A stretch of DNA of 64,000 nucleotides from Arctopsyche grandis (GCF_051622035.1 NC_135355.1:26136486-26200485), one strand, 5' to 3'. Shown: positions 34,641 through 48,400, numbered from the stretch's first letter. Numbers and translations are program-made. The notes: generated from the letters alone by a model not told the origin.

Positions 34641-37328
34641 TATTTATATATTACATATTCACACATGATGAAATAATAAGTGCTAGTGAAAACCGCACGA
34701 GGCTCACATGCCACAGGTTTCCTGTTGCTGCTCTGTCATCAAATCGAAATTCATAAATATCAACAGAATTGACGTTGTCAACTTTGCGATTAACGTCCGC
34801 ATAGTTTGAATAATAACTGTGCCTACACCTGCCAACATTTAAAACTGAAATGTGTGCATGTGGTATCCCATGCGGTCGATAGCGTGTTAATAGGCCGATT
34901 TAATCTATCGACTTCTCTATCGCGATAGCCGCGTCTCGCTCGCGATTCACTTTGACCGCATTTCCGTTACGCGTTATTATCTAATGCTTTCACTTTTCAC
35001 CAGACTATGCGTTCTCCGCATAACGAGGTTTCGCTATAACCGAGCAAATTTCACACGTACACACAATACACGCAAAGCTAACTCGTTGACGATGTTTCGG
35101 ATCGATATATGTATTCTGAATCGGCATTCCTATCGACTATAAGAATTTCCGTTCGCGTCAGAGATCGACAACCTGTTCAAGGATATGTACGTGTGTGTGT
35201 TTTCGTACGCATGTGTGTTGCCAGCAGGATAACGAGCTTGGAATGTCGTTGAATTTGCGCGTTTTCTCTCCGAACTATATACATACATACATATATCTTC
35301 TTATATAACAATCGGTGTATGCTTGTGTTTATGTTTACCACTGTATGATATACGATGGGGTCGTTAGATCGTTTGACGGGCGTAATTAACGCCCCCACTG
35401 GTTCGCATCTTGGTTGAGAATCGATATGGGAAATGATACGACCTCACTTATGTGTCACTAGTATATTGTCACACGTGAGCAAGGTATCTTGTCTGGAAGT
35501 ATTATATTTTAGGAATATTAGTTTGATTTTGATTATTATTGACAGTAATGATGTAAAAAATCGCATAATTTTTATTTTTACAATTTAATAAACCTCTATG
35601 CATATACATATGTACATACAAACATACATACATTTGTATGTTGACATGGATGACGACGTGATTTCAGACAGAACTCGTCGAAAAAACAAAATGGTATTAT
35701 ATAATAGCAGTTCGGTGATTATTCCCACAAAGCGATCTCGCTAAAATCTCGATGCCGGAGTATTTGGCACTCGAAAATTCCATCCATCAAGATTTACAAC
35801 GCGAACTATCATACTACGGAGTACTGCTCCGTATTCGCGATCGCAATGTGTGAAATAATTAATTTACCATAATCGCCTGTTTTCACTAGTACTTAAAAGA
35901 AAAATAAGTATCCATTCTAATTAAAACATAATAGTTCGCTTTAATGTATGACGATAATCAGCTTTATGATCTACATATTCATATTCGAAATATGTACATA
36001 CATAGTAGTTTGTCATGGGTACGTGTTTGTCGTATAGGTATTTTAGAGGAAAAAAACTACAGATGAGTCCGTTCGACGAATACAATTGTATATTAAGATC
36101 AAAAAGTATGCTTGTAAAGTCATCGATACCAGGAAAATGGTTTTCAATGAAGATGTACTAGATTTACCCCAGATACATATTTATGTAGAAGATGCAGAGC
36201 TATGTAACATTTATAGTCAGAAAGTTTCTAAAATATTGAAATATGTCAATGAGAAACTTCAATCGGTGAATTGAAATTTAGATTTTCTGTTCAGCTCTGT
36301 ATGTACATATGTAAGTAAGGTGGATAATTTGCGAAGTTTACTTGGACGAAGATATAGATTTCATATTTGTATATATATACATTACTTTTATAGGTGACTT
36401 AGAATAGGTGACATAAATAGTTGATAGAACATGCTGTTCACCCAGTCTCGTTTATAAGGTTTTGGTCTTTCGTTGACATCAACAAAGGAGAGACGGTACT
36501 CGCCACTTCCACCGATGCGTCTCGTAAGTCGTGTCCGGTTTTGAATCATCACTCTCTTACAAGTGAAATCATTGTCCAAGAATTCGTTTGCTGAAAGTTT
36601 CGTAGCGAGCGTCCGCCGATGCTGTGGATCAAGGCTGCTCAGTCGGCGCAGCTAACGACCCGCCCTGTATAATGACCCTAAAATGCATCATCTCGCTCCC
36701 CGGCCCCGGTTTATTTTCGTATTACGCGCTCTCGACCGCCTCACCATTATTCTCAACACACATGCACTTACCGCACACGTATGGACATGCATTTAAGTGT
36801 GCATTGTGTGCATCTGAGACTTGCGGCCGTGCTCATTGCTTCTCCTCTTTGGAAAAATGTTATTTATTGCATCATTCGACCGTTTCTCGGACGCAACTTA
36901 CTAGCGGGACTGCAGTTCATCTGTACGCAACGCGACATGCTTAAACGTATTAAATTGGCATACATACATCTAAAATTAGAAAAAAGGGAAAAACGTGTGA
37001 AAAGTTCACAGTTGGTACATTTGATAAATTCGAAATAATTCAATACCCAAAGGTTCTTCGCTTTGTCAACGTTAACATGCATTCGATGGACGTGGTTTCT
37101 CTTCCGTTTTTCTTAACCGGAATAACCCAAATATTTTTAAGCGGAAGTATAACCCTAGCAAATTATCTTTCAAATTCGTTGTAAATATTTCCATCAGCTG
37201 GCAATACAAACCGAGACAGGGTTACATAGACATGCAAGGTAGTCGGACATATGTACATATATGTAAATGAAATACAAAGTAACTGATTGTTGAATCAGTA
37301 CTTGTACCGAGTCCTTATGTATGTATGT
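34641..37328. other. Intronic DNA, no confirmed gene
   Basis: It contains the copy of the 3789-3850 repeat at 35708-35756 and TATG runs. A minus-strand frame at 36388-36579 (MIQNRTRLTRRIGG, GEYRLSFVDVNERPKPYKRD) with an acceptor-like CTTTCAG upstream looks protein-like but is not recognised. Confidence 0.35.
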
Positions 37329-37506
37329 TATCAGTGGCTTGTCGTGGAAATCTCTGTTGTTATCGCACAACCTTACTTAGGTGTGCGCAAGCAGGATTTG
37401 AGGGGACTAGGTGCCTTAATACCTAGTCTCCTAGTATCCTGCTCGCACATACATAAGTAAGAACATTGCGATAAAAACAGGATATTCCTACGGCACGCCA
37501 CTGGTA
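37329..37506. mobile_element. MITE with TCAGTGGC ends
   Basis: Inverted ends TATCAGTGGCTTGTCG and (other strand) TACCAGTGGCGTGCCG. The arms continue inward through GCAGGAT to a central hairpin GACTAGGT/ACCTAGTC. A TA duplication is possible. The same family is nested at 59348-59519. Confidence 0.75.
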
Positions 37507-38699
37507 TGTATAATAACATGATTTAGTACTAGTTGTTATCGTTTTTGTTTGGTGAATAGAATTTTCGGTAATATTCACATCGAAGTGGTGTTTCAAATTA
37601 TCGTTACTTATTAGTTACTCTACCCTCTACATAATTACTATCAAATTATGTAGAGTAACTAATGCAAGTACTCGTACTTATTAAACTAATTTAATATAAT
37701 AAATAATATCAATCTCATATTGACAGCTTAAATTCTATGAACTGCCTTTATCACGCATTCAACATGTTTAATTCACGAACTAAGTAACGGGCTTGCCTTT
37801 TTTTATTTTGTCTATTTCACATAATTGACAATTACGCAAATTCTTCGTACTGTATACACGATGACCTACTCTGTACCAAACTGTCACTTTGAAGATATAT
37901 CCCATGGAGTTTGGGGCAGCTTTGTATTCGTATGCACTGTAGGGAAGGACTAGGATGAAATTTCAATTTATCCAATTCGCAATTTGTAGAAATTAGATGA
38001 AAATGTTTGCTAATGGGTTTGAGTGCAAGATTGCATCTGAGCACCCTACAGTGTTTTCAAATACACATACATAATGAACAGTATAACTGTAGCTTAATAT
38101 GTATGTATCTTTGTGAGACTAAATATGCAGAGTCGACAGATTCGACATTGTTCGATTTTGATCTTTGATCTTACGCCACTTTTTACTTAAAAATATCTCT
38201 TTTTCATTTCTTTTTAAATACATGCATACTAGAATTTAACTAACTATATCTGGCAAAAGTTTTTTTTCCATTTTTGATTTTCCCTTGTACCATTTGATTA
38301 TGGGAGCTAGGTCGGAAGGAAGTCTTCGTTATCGTTGCAGAGACTGGGTACATTCTTCGTGCAGTTTGTGCATCGCGTCGTTACACACCAGTCAATTGGC
38401 AGTCGTATCGTCACATCCGGCGAGACACGCACCAAATTGATGCGACTCACACGCATCGAGCACACATATTCATCTACGGAACACACTGACATGCTTGCAC
38501 TGACACAGATGCTGACATATTCACTGTACGACCGACAGGCGGCTTCAAGGGCTAATCTGAACAGGCGTCCTCTATTCCTATCCCAGGAATGCGTGTCCTT
38601 GTTTCCTTTCGATGGCCTTGACTTTCTTCTGAAACTTTGGATTTGGATCACTATTTGAATTTAACTATCAATGCAATAATTGAACTGGAGCGTATGTTG
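37507..38699. other. Intronic DNA, no gene seen
   Basis: AT-rich. GTAGAGTAACTAAT at 37640-37653 partly inverts an upstream ATTAGTTACTCTAC at 37610-37623. A moderate-GC patch lies at 38310-38600, with frames on both strands that I do not recognise. Confidence 0.35.
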
Positions 38700-39100
38700 T
38701 ATACAATTCCAATTTATATTTTAATTTTAGATGATAAAATAGTAGAATGCACTCAAAGAACTATGGAACTCTACATGCTCGGCATAGCTAGGAAAGACAG
38801 GAAGCGGAACACGTGTGAGAAGTATGACAAGGGACATCGTGGATAAAGTAAAGAGATTTAAATGGCAATGGGCGGGCCACGTGGCTAGAAGAACGGACGA
38901 AAGGTCGACAAAATAAGTGCTTGAATGGTACCCGAGAGAGTGCAAAAGGGCAAAAGGAAGACCGCAGGGAAGATACGTAGACTAAATTCGGAAATTGTGT
39001 GGGGGTGAGATGGATGACAGTTGCACGAAACAGAGACGAGTGGAAGCGTGTTGGAAATACCTTCATCCAGCAGTGGATGGTGAGCGGCTGTAGATAATGG
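38700..39100 (+). pseudogene. RTE-like reverse transcriptase C-terminal fragment
   Basis: The broken translation contains LYMLGIARKDRKRN, FKWQWAGHVARRTDE, LEWYPRECKRAKGRPQGRYV and a closing LHPAVDG, the usual C-terminal order in RTE-type reverse transcriptases of insects. At least two frameshifts and several stops are present, so it is dead. Confidence 0.75.
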
Positions 39101-42100
39101 AAAGTTTTTAAAATGGAACTCATAGCGAGACGTATTATGTTCGAGGCATTCAGATACAAAGATTATAATATTTGTATATTTATGATATGTAATTCTAGTC
39201 TTAATGCGTCAACCGAAATGTTTATTTGATTCCTTGTTGATTTTAAAACGTCGTTCTATTTTCCATGTAAATTGTACTGAATATGCAGAAAGTGACATTA
39301 GATTACAATGGATTTTATTTCGTATTCAACAAAATTTATAGTTATATAAGATAGAAAGTTTTTTAAATAATGCTATTCATGGTTATATTGCAAAGGATAA
39401 CGCACGTAAACTGTGTTTGAATATATTGCGCAGTTCCGAAATATATTCAGTTGCGTATATTTCGAGTGCTAAGCAATCGAATCAAATATCTCGTGTAAAC
39501 ACTAGTATGGCGACACTGCACTATTTACATACATGTCTAAAATCTGATCGCGATTTCGATTTCGTGTTCAACCTAGAATTCTATGGAATTTTCTAGGGAA
39601 ATTCGGTAGTGTAAACATACACGGATGCGCTGCTGTTTCCAATTCCTTTGGGCACCTTTGTGTGTCCTATCCGCCGAACAGTGGTTGCTTATTTACACTC
39701 TGGATGTTTGGGTGTGTTTCGACGCCATTCACAGTACTTGCCACCATATATTCAGTGTTTGCCTCACTTGGGTGGTATCGACTGTTTAGTCTTCTTTTTT
39801 TATTTACTTTTCAATAATTCAGTCTGCGTCCTTCTGTCACTTTGAATCCGATATTGATATGTCGCAGCATTAGGCCGGGTGCATAACTTTCGGCAATTTC
39901 ATACATGGTCGACCCCTGAGCTGTTGCTCAATGGATTGTTAAAATTTTCGTTTTTGCTCGCACACTTATGGATTCGTTCTCGCGTGAGAGATTCGATCCG
40001 AAAAAAACTGGATCCGTCTACAGCACCTTTGTCTAAACGGAATTTATTGGTCGACCGTCAAACGGCCTGATCGACTTTGTTCAAAATGTCGATTTTTGCG
40101 TCGTGGCCTCCTTTTTTTGATTTTTTTATTATCTTTAATCAAATGTTATTTTAGTGCTAAGCTTCGACCTTTAGCCTGACAATAGCGTTCACTAACCATC
40201 CCTTTGAATAAGTTTTAACTAATTTTGTGTTTGAAACACTCGAATGTAAAGTGCCTTGATAAATTATAAATTTGATTGCCTCTTCGCTTTTTTCAGTTGC
40301 CATTTCGTCGTTTTCTTCTTCAACGATTTTATTTTCAGGCGTATGCGTGATGCATGCAATCAACCGTCCACATTTGTTCAATACCATTGAAAATTGATTT
40401 CGTCAGTACCAGTGGCGCACTTTTTGTTTACACTTTATAATAATATATGAACTAAGACAACGACTCTTCTTCAGGGGTCATATTATATTTTGCACATGCA
40501 TCTAAGGTAGCACGAAAAAATGGACAAGTGGAGACATAAGTAATGGGTTAGAAAGATCAAATCGGTGATATCAATTTTATGTGTGCATATTATCATGTCT
40601 GTCAGTAAATAATATCAACATTCTAAAATCCATAACCAGTCTGTTATATACATAGGTATATTGCGAAGGAAATTGATGTCTACCGTTCAATCCCTAGGCA
40701 TACAAAGTTTTTTCAAAAGTCTCGTGTTTGCCACATATTTTCCGACTTGTTGTTTTTCATCGATTGTTGCTTCTGCCTCAGCTCGGTGCTCACGACACGG
40801 TGGGCTAACCTGCCAGTTGACCTCCTCCGAAGTATTTTCTTCGATTTGGACTCGGAACACGTGGATGTGGCTTTTGAGTTCGTTATGGTCCGACGGTGCA
40901 AGATAAACATCTGCACCATCACTGTAACCTTGACGATGATTCGTCATTCGCAACGTATTGTCGTATATATGTATATTTCGCATAACCATTGCTTCCATCC
41001 GCATAGATTGCGGCTATTGAAGTAATTTATCGGAAAATGACAGGTGTAGATTTTAGGACAACAATGGCATTGATTGATAGCAAACACGCCGAACACGTTT
41101 TGACGGCAGACAAATAAGCACGTGATGAAAATAGCTTTCTATACAATTATAGGGCCTTAGCTTTATCTGATTTGCGTCTATCCAATTCAAACGAATATAC
41201 ACGTTTAAAATCATTCGAAATTATTGCTCATACATATAGTAAGAATTATTTTACAGTATGCTGTGTAACAATAATTAATTGATCATGTGATTCAATGATT
41301 TCGTTGAAATCATTGAAACATCTAATTCAAAATCTCATTACAAATATGTACCGATATTTTGCGTGTTTCGTATCTCGAAGAAGGAAAGAGGAAAAGTAGG
41401 AGGTTGCAGAAGTGGCCCAACCTAGTGATTGAGGAAGGAGCGTGAACCAGACGAGAGATTGACCCCGCCGGACTGCATGCAGGTTTTGTTGTGGCGAAGG
41501 TGGCGTAATGACGATCGATTGTTGCACAGGGAGGAGGGGTGGGAGGGGAGATCCGGTGCATCAGAGTGCAGCGGCCTGCAAGTCTCGCGGGGAAGCGGGG
41601 GAGGACCACACCACGACCATACGGCGAGGAGGGATGCCTAAACGGTTCTGGTCTGACCACCGACCAACCCAACCATCATCGCGTTTTGTTTTTGATCATT
41701 GTCTCGCGGCCATCAAAAAGACCACATCGGCGAACGCATCTTCAGATCGGAGTTGTTTTGCGGTCGTCTCTTCGGTTTTTTGCGACTTGCGTTTAACTCG
41801 TCTGGATTTTTGGGGTATCTACCCAACCCCTTTAGATTCCGAGCGAAGAGAACTTGATCCAATTTTACGTTTGATATTTGAAAATTGTTAGTAACTTCCA
41901 TTTAAGTTAATTAGATTCATCGATTTAGTATATTGAATTAAGCTTCGTTAATTCGAATCGTATTATTTAATTATTTTATTGGCGTTTCAATTAATTTGTG
42001 TTTAAATGTCGCGCTCGTTGAAATTTTATTACCTCACTAATTGTCTATGTTCATAAATAAATATACATAGAAATGGCTTGTTTTTCGTTCACAATATGAA

Positions 42101-43346
42101 AAGATAACAATTTTGTTGGTTTTTAAATTATTTTTAATTAATTTAATGTGCGAAAGTGGGGGGAGGGCGTACGATTCCGGTTTACCCCGAGCTTCCAAGG
42201 TCTGGGATGTTGAACCTAAAGTCTCAAGGTCCGTAGTGTGAGAGGGATAGCGCAACACATGTGAGCGAGATAACGGTATGCAAATGATTCAAGGGGTGCG
42301 TTTTTCTTCCTTCCCCGTATGTTTGGCGATCAAATCGGTCATCTGATCATTCTATGCCACCGATTCAAGTTTATTGATACTTTCATTTTGCATTGAACTT
42401 CACATCGTTAACCCAGAAGTGTACTTGTTCACACTCGATTCGTAGATTTTGCACGTACATTCGTATACCGAAGACAATGAATGATTTTCGAATCTAGTCG
42501 CTTTTTACGCAATTGGTTCAATAGCGAAGGTTCCATTCTCTGAGTTTAACCGGCCTTCACCTTGCTAGCGATTGTTTTTATACTAACATTTGTATGTATA
42601 TTACACCACGTGTGTGTATATTTATTATTTAACCGCCGTGTATACATTACTAATGACTGCCATTATTTGGACACACTATTAGATTGAAAATTTGCATTAT
42701 TATAATTAACCAAGTCAGTTAAAAAAAAATCTCTTGGGTGGTAATTCTTAGTACGCTTTATTTTCAATGGTTTTTCTTTCTCATCAAGAAAATGTTGTAC
42801 TGGTTACGAACAATGCACTCTCGTGTGCAACGAAGCGCATGTTCACTGACCATCATAGTATTTTCGGTTGTAGGCAGAGGAGGGTTTATACATTTTAACC
42901 TTGACTGCTATAATAACCGGAACGGTTATTACCGGCATCCATCTCTATATACAACGTCCGCTACTACGCCACTAAATTAATCGGAGTACGCATCTTCGCT
43001 GTACAGCTTTTTTTCCTTTGATCGTTAAAAAATAAAGAGCTCCGTTCCGGACGAGTGATCTCGTAGAAAACCTTAGAAAAACTATCATGGGTCGTTTTTC
43101 TGAGTATATTGTGTATAGTAGTAACTCTGTTCGAACTGGTTATTTTCACTTTCTGGCATGATGACCCAGTGTTGCCGCACCTGACTGGCTCATCCCTACC
43201 CCACCCCTCCCCCCCATCTTCCACCAAGTATATTCCCTTGTTTATTTCATGAACAAGTCATGCTTCGTGTGGTTCTTGTGCAACTCCATTCGCCAATCTT
43301 GAGACGATTTTCCACGCCCGATTATCACGATCCCTTTTATTGTATA
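39101..43346. other. Intronic DNA with a GC-rich island at about 41400-41830
   Basis: Mostly AT-rich and without a recognised gene. The 41400-41830 patch is rich in GGGGAGG, CGGCG and CACCACG and has frames open on both strands, as composition would give. CAATGATTTC/GAAATCATTG forms a short perfect hairpin at 41293-41315. Confidence 0.35.
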
Positions 43347-43589
43347 CTAGCTGTATTACCCGGCTTCGCTCAGTGTTTATAATATAAACCGCTTAAACAT
43401 GACTAAGCTAATTTAATTAAAAAAAAAAAAAAATTAAAAAAAAATTTAAAAATTAAAAAAAAAATAAAAAAAAAATAAAAAAAAAATCAAAAAAAAAAAT
43501 TAAAAAAAAAATTAAAAAAAAATTAAAAAAAAATTTAAAAAAAATTTTTTAAAAAATCAAAAAAAAAAATCAAAATTTTTTTTTGCCTT

Positions 43590-44420
43590 CTAGGGCTTCG
43601 CCCTCGGCGCCCCCCTGAGCCTTTGCCTTCTAGGGCTTCGCCCCTCCACGCCCCATGAGCAATTGCCGTTTAGGGCTTCGCCCCCCTTAGTTAATGCCTT
43701 TTAGGGCTTCGCCCCTCCGCACCCCCATGATTAAATGCCGTCTAGGGCTTCGCCCCCCTTAGTTAATGCCTTTTAGGGCTTCGCCCCCCGCGCCCCCAAG
43801 ATTAATTGCCGTTTAGGGCTTCGCCCCCCTTAGTTAATGCCTTTTAGGGCTTCGCCCCTCCGCGCCCCCATGATTAAATGCCGTCTAAGGCTTCGCTCCC
43901 ATGATCAGTTGCCTTTTAGGGCTTCGCCCCCCACGCCCCCAAGATTAATTGCCGTTTAGGGCTTCGCCCCCCTTAGTTAATGCCTTTTAGGGCTTCGCCC
44001 CTCCGCGCCCCCATGATTAAATGCCGTCTAAGGCTTCGCCCCCATGATCAGTTGCCTTTTAGGGCTTCGCCCCCCGCGCCCCCAAGATTAATTGCCGTTT
44101 AGGGCTTCGCCCCCCTTAGTTAATGCCTTTTAGGGCTTCGCCCCTCCGCGCCCCCATGATTAAATGCCGTCTAAGGCTTCGCCCCCATGATCAGTTGCCT
44201 TTTAGGGCTTCGCCCCCCGCGCCCCCAAGATTAATTGCCGTTTAGGGCTTCGCCCCCCTTTGTTAATGCCTTTTAGGGCTTCGCCCCTCCGCGCCCCCAT
44301 GATTAAATGCCGTCTAAGGCTTCGCCCCCATGATCAGTTGCCTTTTAGGGCTTCGCCCCTCCACGCCCCCATGATTAATTGCCGTCTAGGGCTTCGCCCC
44401 CCTTAGTTAATGCCTATTAG
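43590..44420. repeat. Minisatellite with 143-bp higher-order period
   Basis: TTAGTTAATGCC (or TTTGTTAATGCC) recurs at 43687, 43759, 43830, 43973, 44116, 44259 and 44403. The spacing is about 71 bases at first and then 143-144, so two monomers became one larger unit. Each monomer carries TAGGGCTTCGCCCC, a short hairpin. Confidence 0.9.
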
Positions 44421-45290
44421 GGCTTGCGCCCCATGAGGCTGGGCCCCCCGGGCCCCCTACGGGGCCCCACGGGGCTGCGCCCCTTGTGGCGCCCCCTTTT
44501 GAGCCCCATGGGGCTGCGCCCCATGAGGCTGGGCCCCCCGGGCCCCCTTCGGGGCCCCACGGGGCTGCGCCCCTTGTGGCGCCCCCTTTTGAGCCCCATG
44601 GGGCTACGCCCCATGAGGCTGGGCCCCCCGCGCCCCCTTCGGGGCTTCACGGGGCTGCGCCCCTTGTGGCACCCCCTTTTGAGCCCCATGGGGCTGCGCC
44701 CCATGAGGCTAGGCCCCCCGGGCCCCCACGGGGCTGCGCCCCTTGTGGCGCCCCCTTTTGAGCCCCATGGGGCTGCGCCCCATGAGGCTGGGCCCCCCGG
44801 GCCCCCTTCGGGGCCCCACGGGGCTGCGCCCCTTGTGGCGCCCCCTTTTGAGCCCCATGGGGCTGCGCCCCATGAGGCTGGGCCCCCCCGGGGCCCCACG
44901 GGGCTGCGCCCCTCGTGGCGCCCCCTTTTGAGCCCCATGGGGCTGCGCCCCATGAGGCTGGGCCCCACGGGGCTGCGCCCCTTGTGGCGCCCCCTTTTGA
45001 GCCCCATGGGGCTGCGCCCCATGAGGCTGGGCCCCCCGGGCCCCCTTCGGGGCCCCACGGGGCTGCGCCCCTTGTGGCGCCCCATGAGGCTGGGCCCCCC
45101 GGGCCCCCTTCGGGGCCCCACGGGGCTGCGCCCCTTGTGGCGCCCCCTTTTGAGCCCCATGGGGCTGCGCCCCATGAGGCTGGGCCCCCCGGGCCCCCTT
45201 CGGGGCCCCACGGGGCTGCGCCCCTTGTGGCGCCCCCTTTTGAGCCCCACGGGGCTGCGCCCCTTGTGGCGCCCCTGGCGGGGCCCCATG
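44415..45290. repeat. GC-rich 90-bp minisatellite
   Basis: GAGCCCCAT (GAGCCCCAC in the last unit) recurs at 44501, 44591, 44681, 44760, 44850, 44930, 44999, 45152 and 45242. The full unit is 90 bases, and shortened units differ by about 10 or 20 bases. Each unit contains the perfect hairpins GGGGCTGCGCCCC and GGGCCCCCCGGGCCC. Confidence 0.92.
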
Positions 45291-45485
45291 AAGCTACTCG
45301 CCTTGCGCCCCCGCGGGGGTGAATCCATTGAAACGAAAAAAAAAATCGGCGCCCATGGATCGAAAAAAAAAAAAAATCGAATCACGTGTTCGATGACGTC
45401 ACCGATCTACGGACGACGAAGACGACGACGACGAAAACGACGACCAAGGATACATACAAAGTCTCTTTCCAAATTATAGATTAGA

Positions 45486-48400
45486 TGTATATATCTATCG
45501 TGTAGCTATGTTAATATGTACTAACGTTCTTTTTTTTTTTCTTTGCAGGTGAGTCCAAGAAAAAAATGGCCCATATTTGAGTCTTTGTCTGAGGGACGTC
45601 AAAAGGTTTGTGCGATAAAATCCTCGCTTGCTCGCTCGCTAGACGGGGTCTGGTATAATCTTCTTACAGTTTGATCGACTCCTAAGTTCTTTTTATATCA
45701 TAAAATTCTTTTAAAAAAATGTAGAGTGGTATAACGGTAGGTGCAGCATTTCAAATTGCAATCCTGTTTTGAATGAATACATTTTTTCCAAACCTTTTTT
45801 GGGTTATCCTGATTTATTGGAGTGTTTTGGTATCTAAAAAAAACCCGTTTCGACTACGTTAACGTTGAGACAAAAATATTTTAGCATTTTGTAAAACACT
45901 CCCAGTGCCCCACATATAACTCTTGATCCATTTTTTTCGAAACGTTCTAGATTATTCTGGAGCAAGACTGAATCGTTTCTAATTAGCGCAAAACACATGT
46001 GCTCGTTTACTGCGGACGTATTTCTTGTTTCCCGTGGTCGCTTGTTGTCACCGCTGCTGGGGCAATTGGAAACTGTTCAAACGAACACATGGAGGCCGAG
46101 CCATGTGCTTTTTACCCGAAATAATAAATGCTCTCCTTCTCCTAAGCTGTTAGTGATTTGTTTCATTCATGAAGTATCTTGGGTCTTCATCTTCTGGTAC
46201 GCACATTCGAAGAAACCTTGACATTCAAAGAGTATGTAGAAGTGACACATAGCCTCCTGCCAGCAACGCACGCATATCATCACGCCTCTATTGGTCGGTA
46301 AAGATCAATGTACCGGGGAGAGGAGGGCCTTGGGAAACTCGTGAACGAAATCCAAGGTCTCACTTTATCTATGGCATGTCGTTACGGTGACATTGACCTC
46401 AAGAAGTAATTGCTTTCTGAAAATTCTCGATAGCCCCGGAAAACCTTTTGCATTCTTAGAACGTTGCCCATTTCCTCGAATCGTAGGATACTTCTAAGAT
46501 TACTCATAGTCATATAAAGATGCACTCGCCGTTGTAACGTTTTCCTCTTTCCTGCTTTCGGTTCATTAACCACCAACACTCCTTGATCATTGTCTCGTTT
46601 GTACTTTCGTGCAAATTCTTTTGTCTCTGTCTTTCTCGGCAATTAACACAGTTCTAACTTCAAGTTCGCCGTCGAAGACCGTGGTCGGGGTCAAGAGTGC
46701 ACTCCTACAGTCGTTGTCGAAGTCCCACGCTACGTTGCATTTCAATTTCGTTCAATCAACAAAGTGATCCTCAATTCGTATCGCCAGACTTCCACAGTAT
46801 TATTACCAAAGTCAAACTGTCACAGAAATAATAAAAAAAACGTACGTATTAATGGGTTTGAGGGTGACGAACGACTTCTCAGAACTCTCGTTTCGACTTT
46901 ACAACCGTCACTGTTTGCTATACCAGGAACCGTTGCAATCGAATTAAGTCTAATTCTGGATCGTCTGTGAATTTGAATGAGTAATTTTCATCAGGGATTG
47001 TCATATTTGAGATAAGCTGTGCCAATCGTTCTATCAATGATACGAAAACGAGAGTGGCGGTACACGAGCAAAAGCTCCAGTCGGGAGGATGAGGAGGAGG
47101 GCGGGCATCTTTAGGCTGCAAACTCGTTCGTTCGGCTTCGTTGTTGAGGCCCAAGCGACTGTGTCACGCTGAAGAATGCGACCGGTTGGGTTTTTTGTTG
47201 AGACCAGACGAGGGCGGCCCGAACCGACCCCGTCGTCCGCTGCATCCAATGCACGTCAGCTCCGTTGCAAGCTGCAAAGATGCGTTTCTTGCCCGAGATC
47301 GCCAGTAACCTCCAACTGGCTCAGTCTCCTTGTCCAACTTTATCATGATTCCATGAACACATCACGACGTTGCAGCTTCCAAGAGCATCATATGCATAAT
47401 TGACATCACCGGGAAACATCGTCGTCAATCAGGAAAATGCCTAAAACGTCTACTATGAAATCCAAATGTTTAAATTTTCTGAAAGAATTTGCGGTTTAAC
47501 ATGATTGAACTTGACTTACTGATTGCTCGTGAACTATGGTGTAAGTGATTTGATCATATGCATCTCTTATTACCGCAATTGATTCACTGAATTCACTCAG
47601 CATTCACGAGTGTTTCATCAACACGTGTTAGCAAGTCGAGGAAGTTTGGTTAGAGTAAATGAAATGTAGGATTGTTTTTATTGACATTGTATTTGCGACT
47701 GTTTTGTAAATGAAAAATTAAGTGTGTATGAAAGTTTGTTGTCATTTGGTCAATACTGAATGAGAGAAGTTGCTGATGATTATTTCTTGATCTAGAAATT
47801 GAGAAAGGGATCGTGGGGGTGTTTTGTTTCATTCGATATTTCAACGATAGCTTGTTCAAAGCCAATTAATCGAAGGATTAAATTCGACATCGAACTTTAA
47901 TTGTTTAGACAGCATATAGTAGATTTATATTTAACTATATATGTACATACGTAAATTATATAAACTAATTAACAGGCTGAAAGTTATAGTATATATTGTT
48001 ATTTCTTTGAGAAATTTTTGTTACAAACCAATTAGTGAAATTCCTTTAGCATCTGAATTGTTTTCAGAAACTTTTTTGAATTGCGATTTGATTGGGACAT
48101 TGAGACCTGGGGACCATTGGGACCTTTTAGGTTGCAAGGTTGAATCAATGAATTTAAGCTTATGGAAAAAAAGTTTGATAGTATCATCGCTCATGAATAT
48201 CAATGAACAAATAGTTACGATAAACGGGTTGTTCTAATCCTAGCAGTCGCTTTAGAGATGTGGTGGCGTTTAGGGACGTAAATCCGGATTAACGTCGCGG
48301 ATAGCACGCGACTTTTTTCACGTCACGTTTTTTTGAAGAGAGCAACAGGTTGAAAAATAAAATGTAACGGCATCAGTCGTAGATGATACAAGTATCTGAT

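Larger units (their letters stand above)
43347..45485 (-). mobile_element. Helitron of 2.1 kb carrying two minisatellites
   Basis: On the minus strand the 5' end reads TCTAATCTATAATTTGGAAA, GAGACTTTGTATGTA (from 45485) and the 3' end is GAGCGAAGCCGGGTAATACA, GCTAG (to 43347), with A and T on the outer sides. These are the same termini as the 794-bp copy. The body holds an A-rich tract (43412-43580), a 71/143-base repeat (43590-44420) and a 90-base GC-rich repeat (44415-45290). No Rep/helicase is present. The long open frames on both strands of the array are a result of its composition. Confidence 0.88.

Noticed and set aside
44417..45479. Long open frames on both strands (322 and 351 codons) in the GC-rich array
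   Set aside because: They lie in a tandem 90-bp repeat inside a Helitron. Both strands stay open because the sequence is almost stop-free by composition, and the translations are simple Pro/Gly/Arg repeats.
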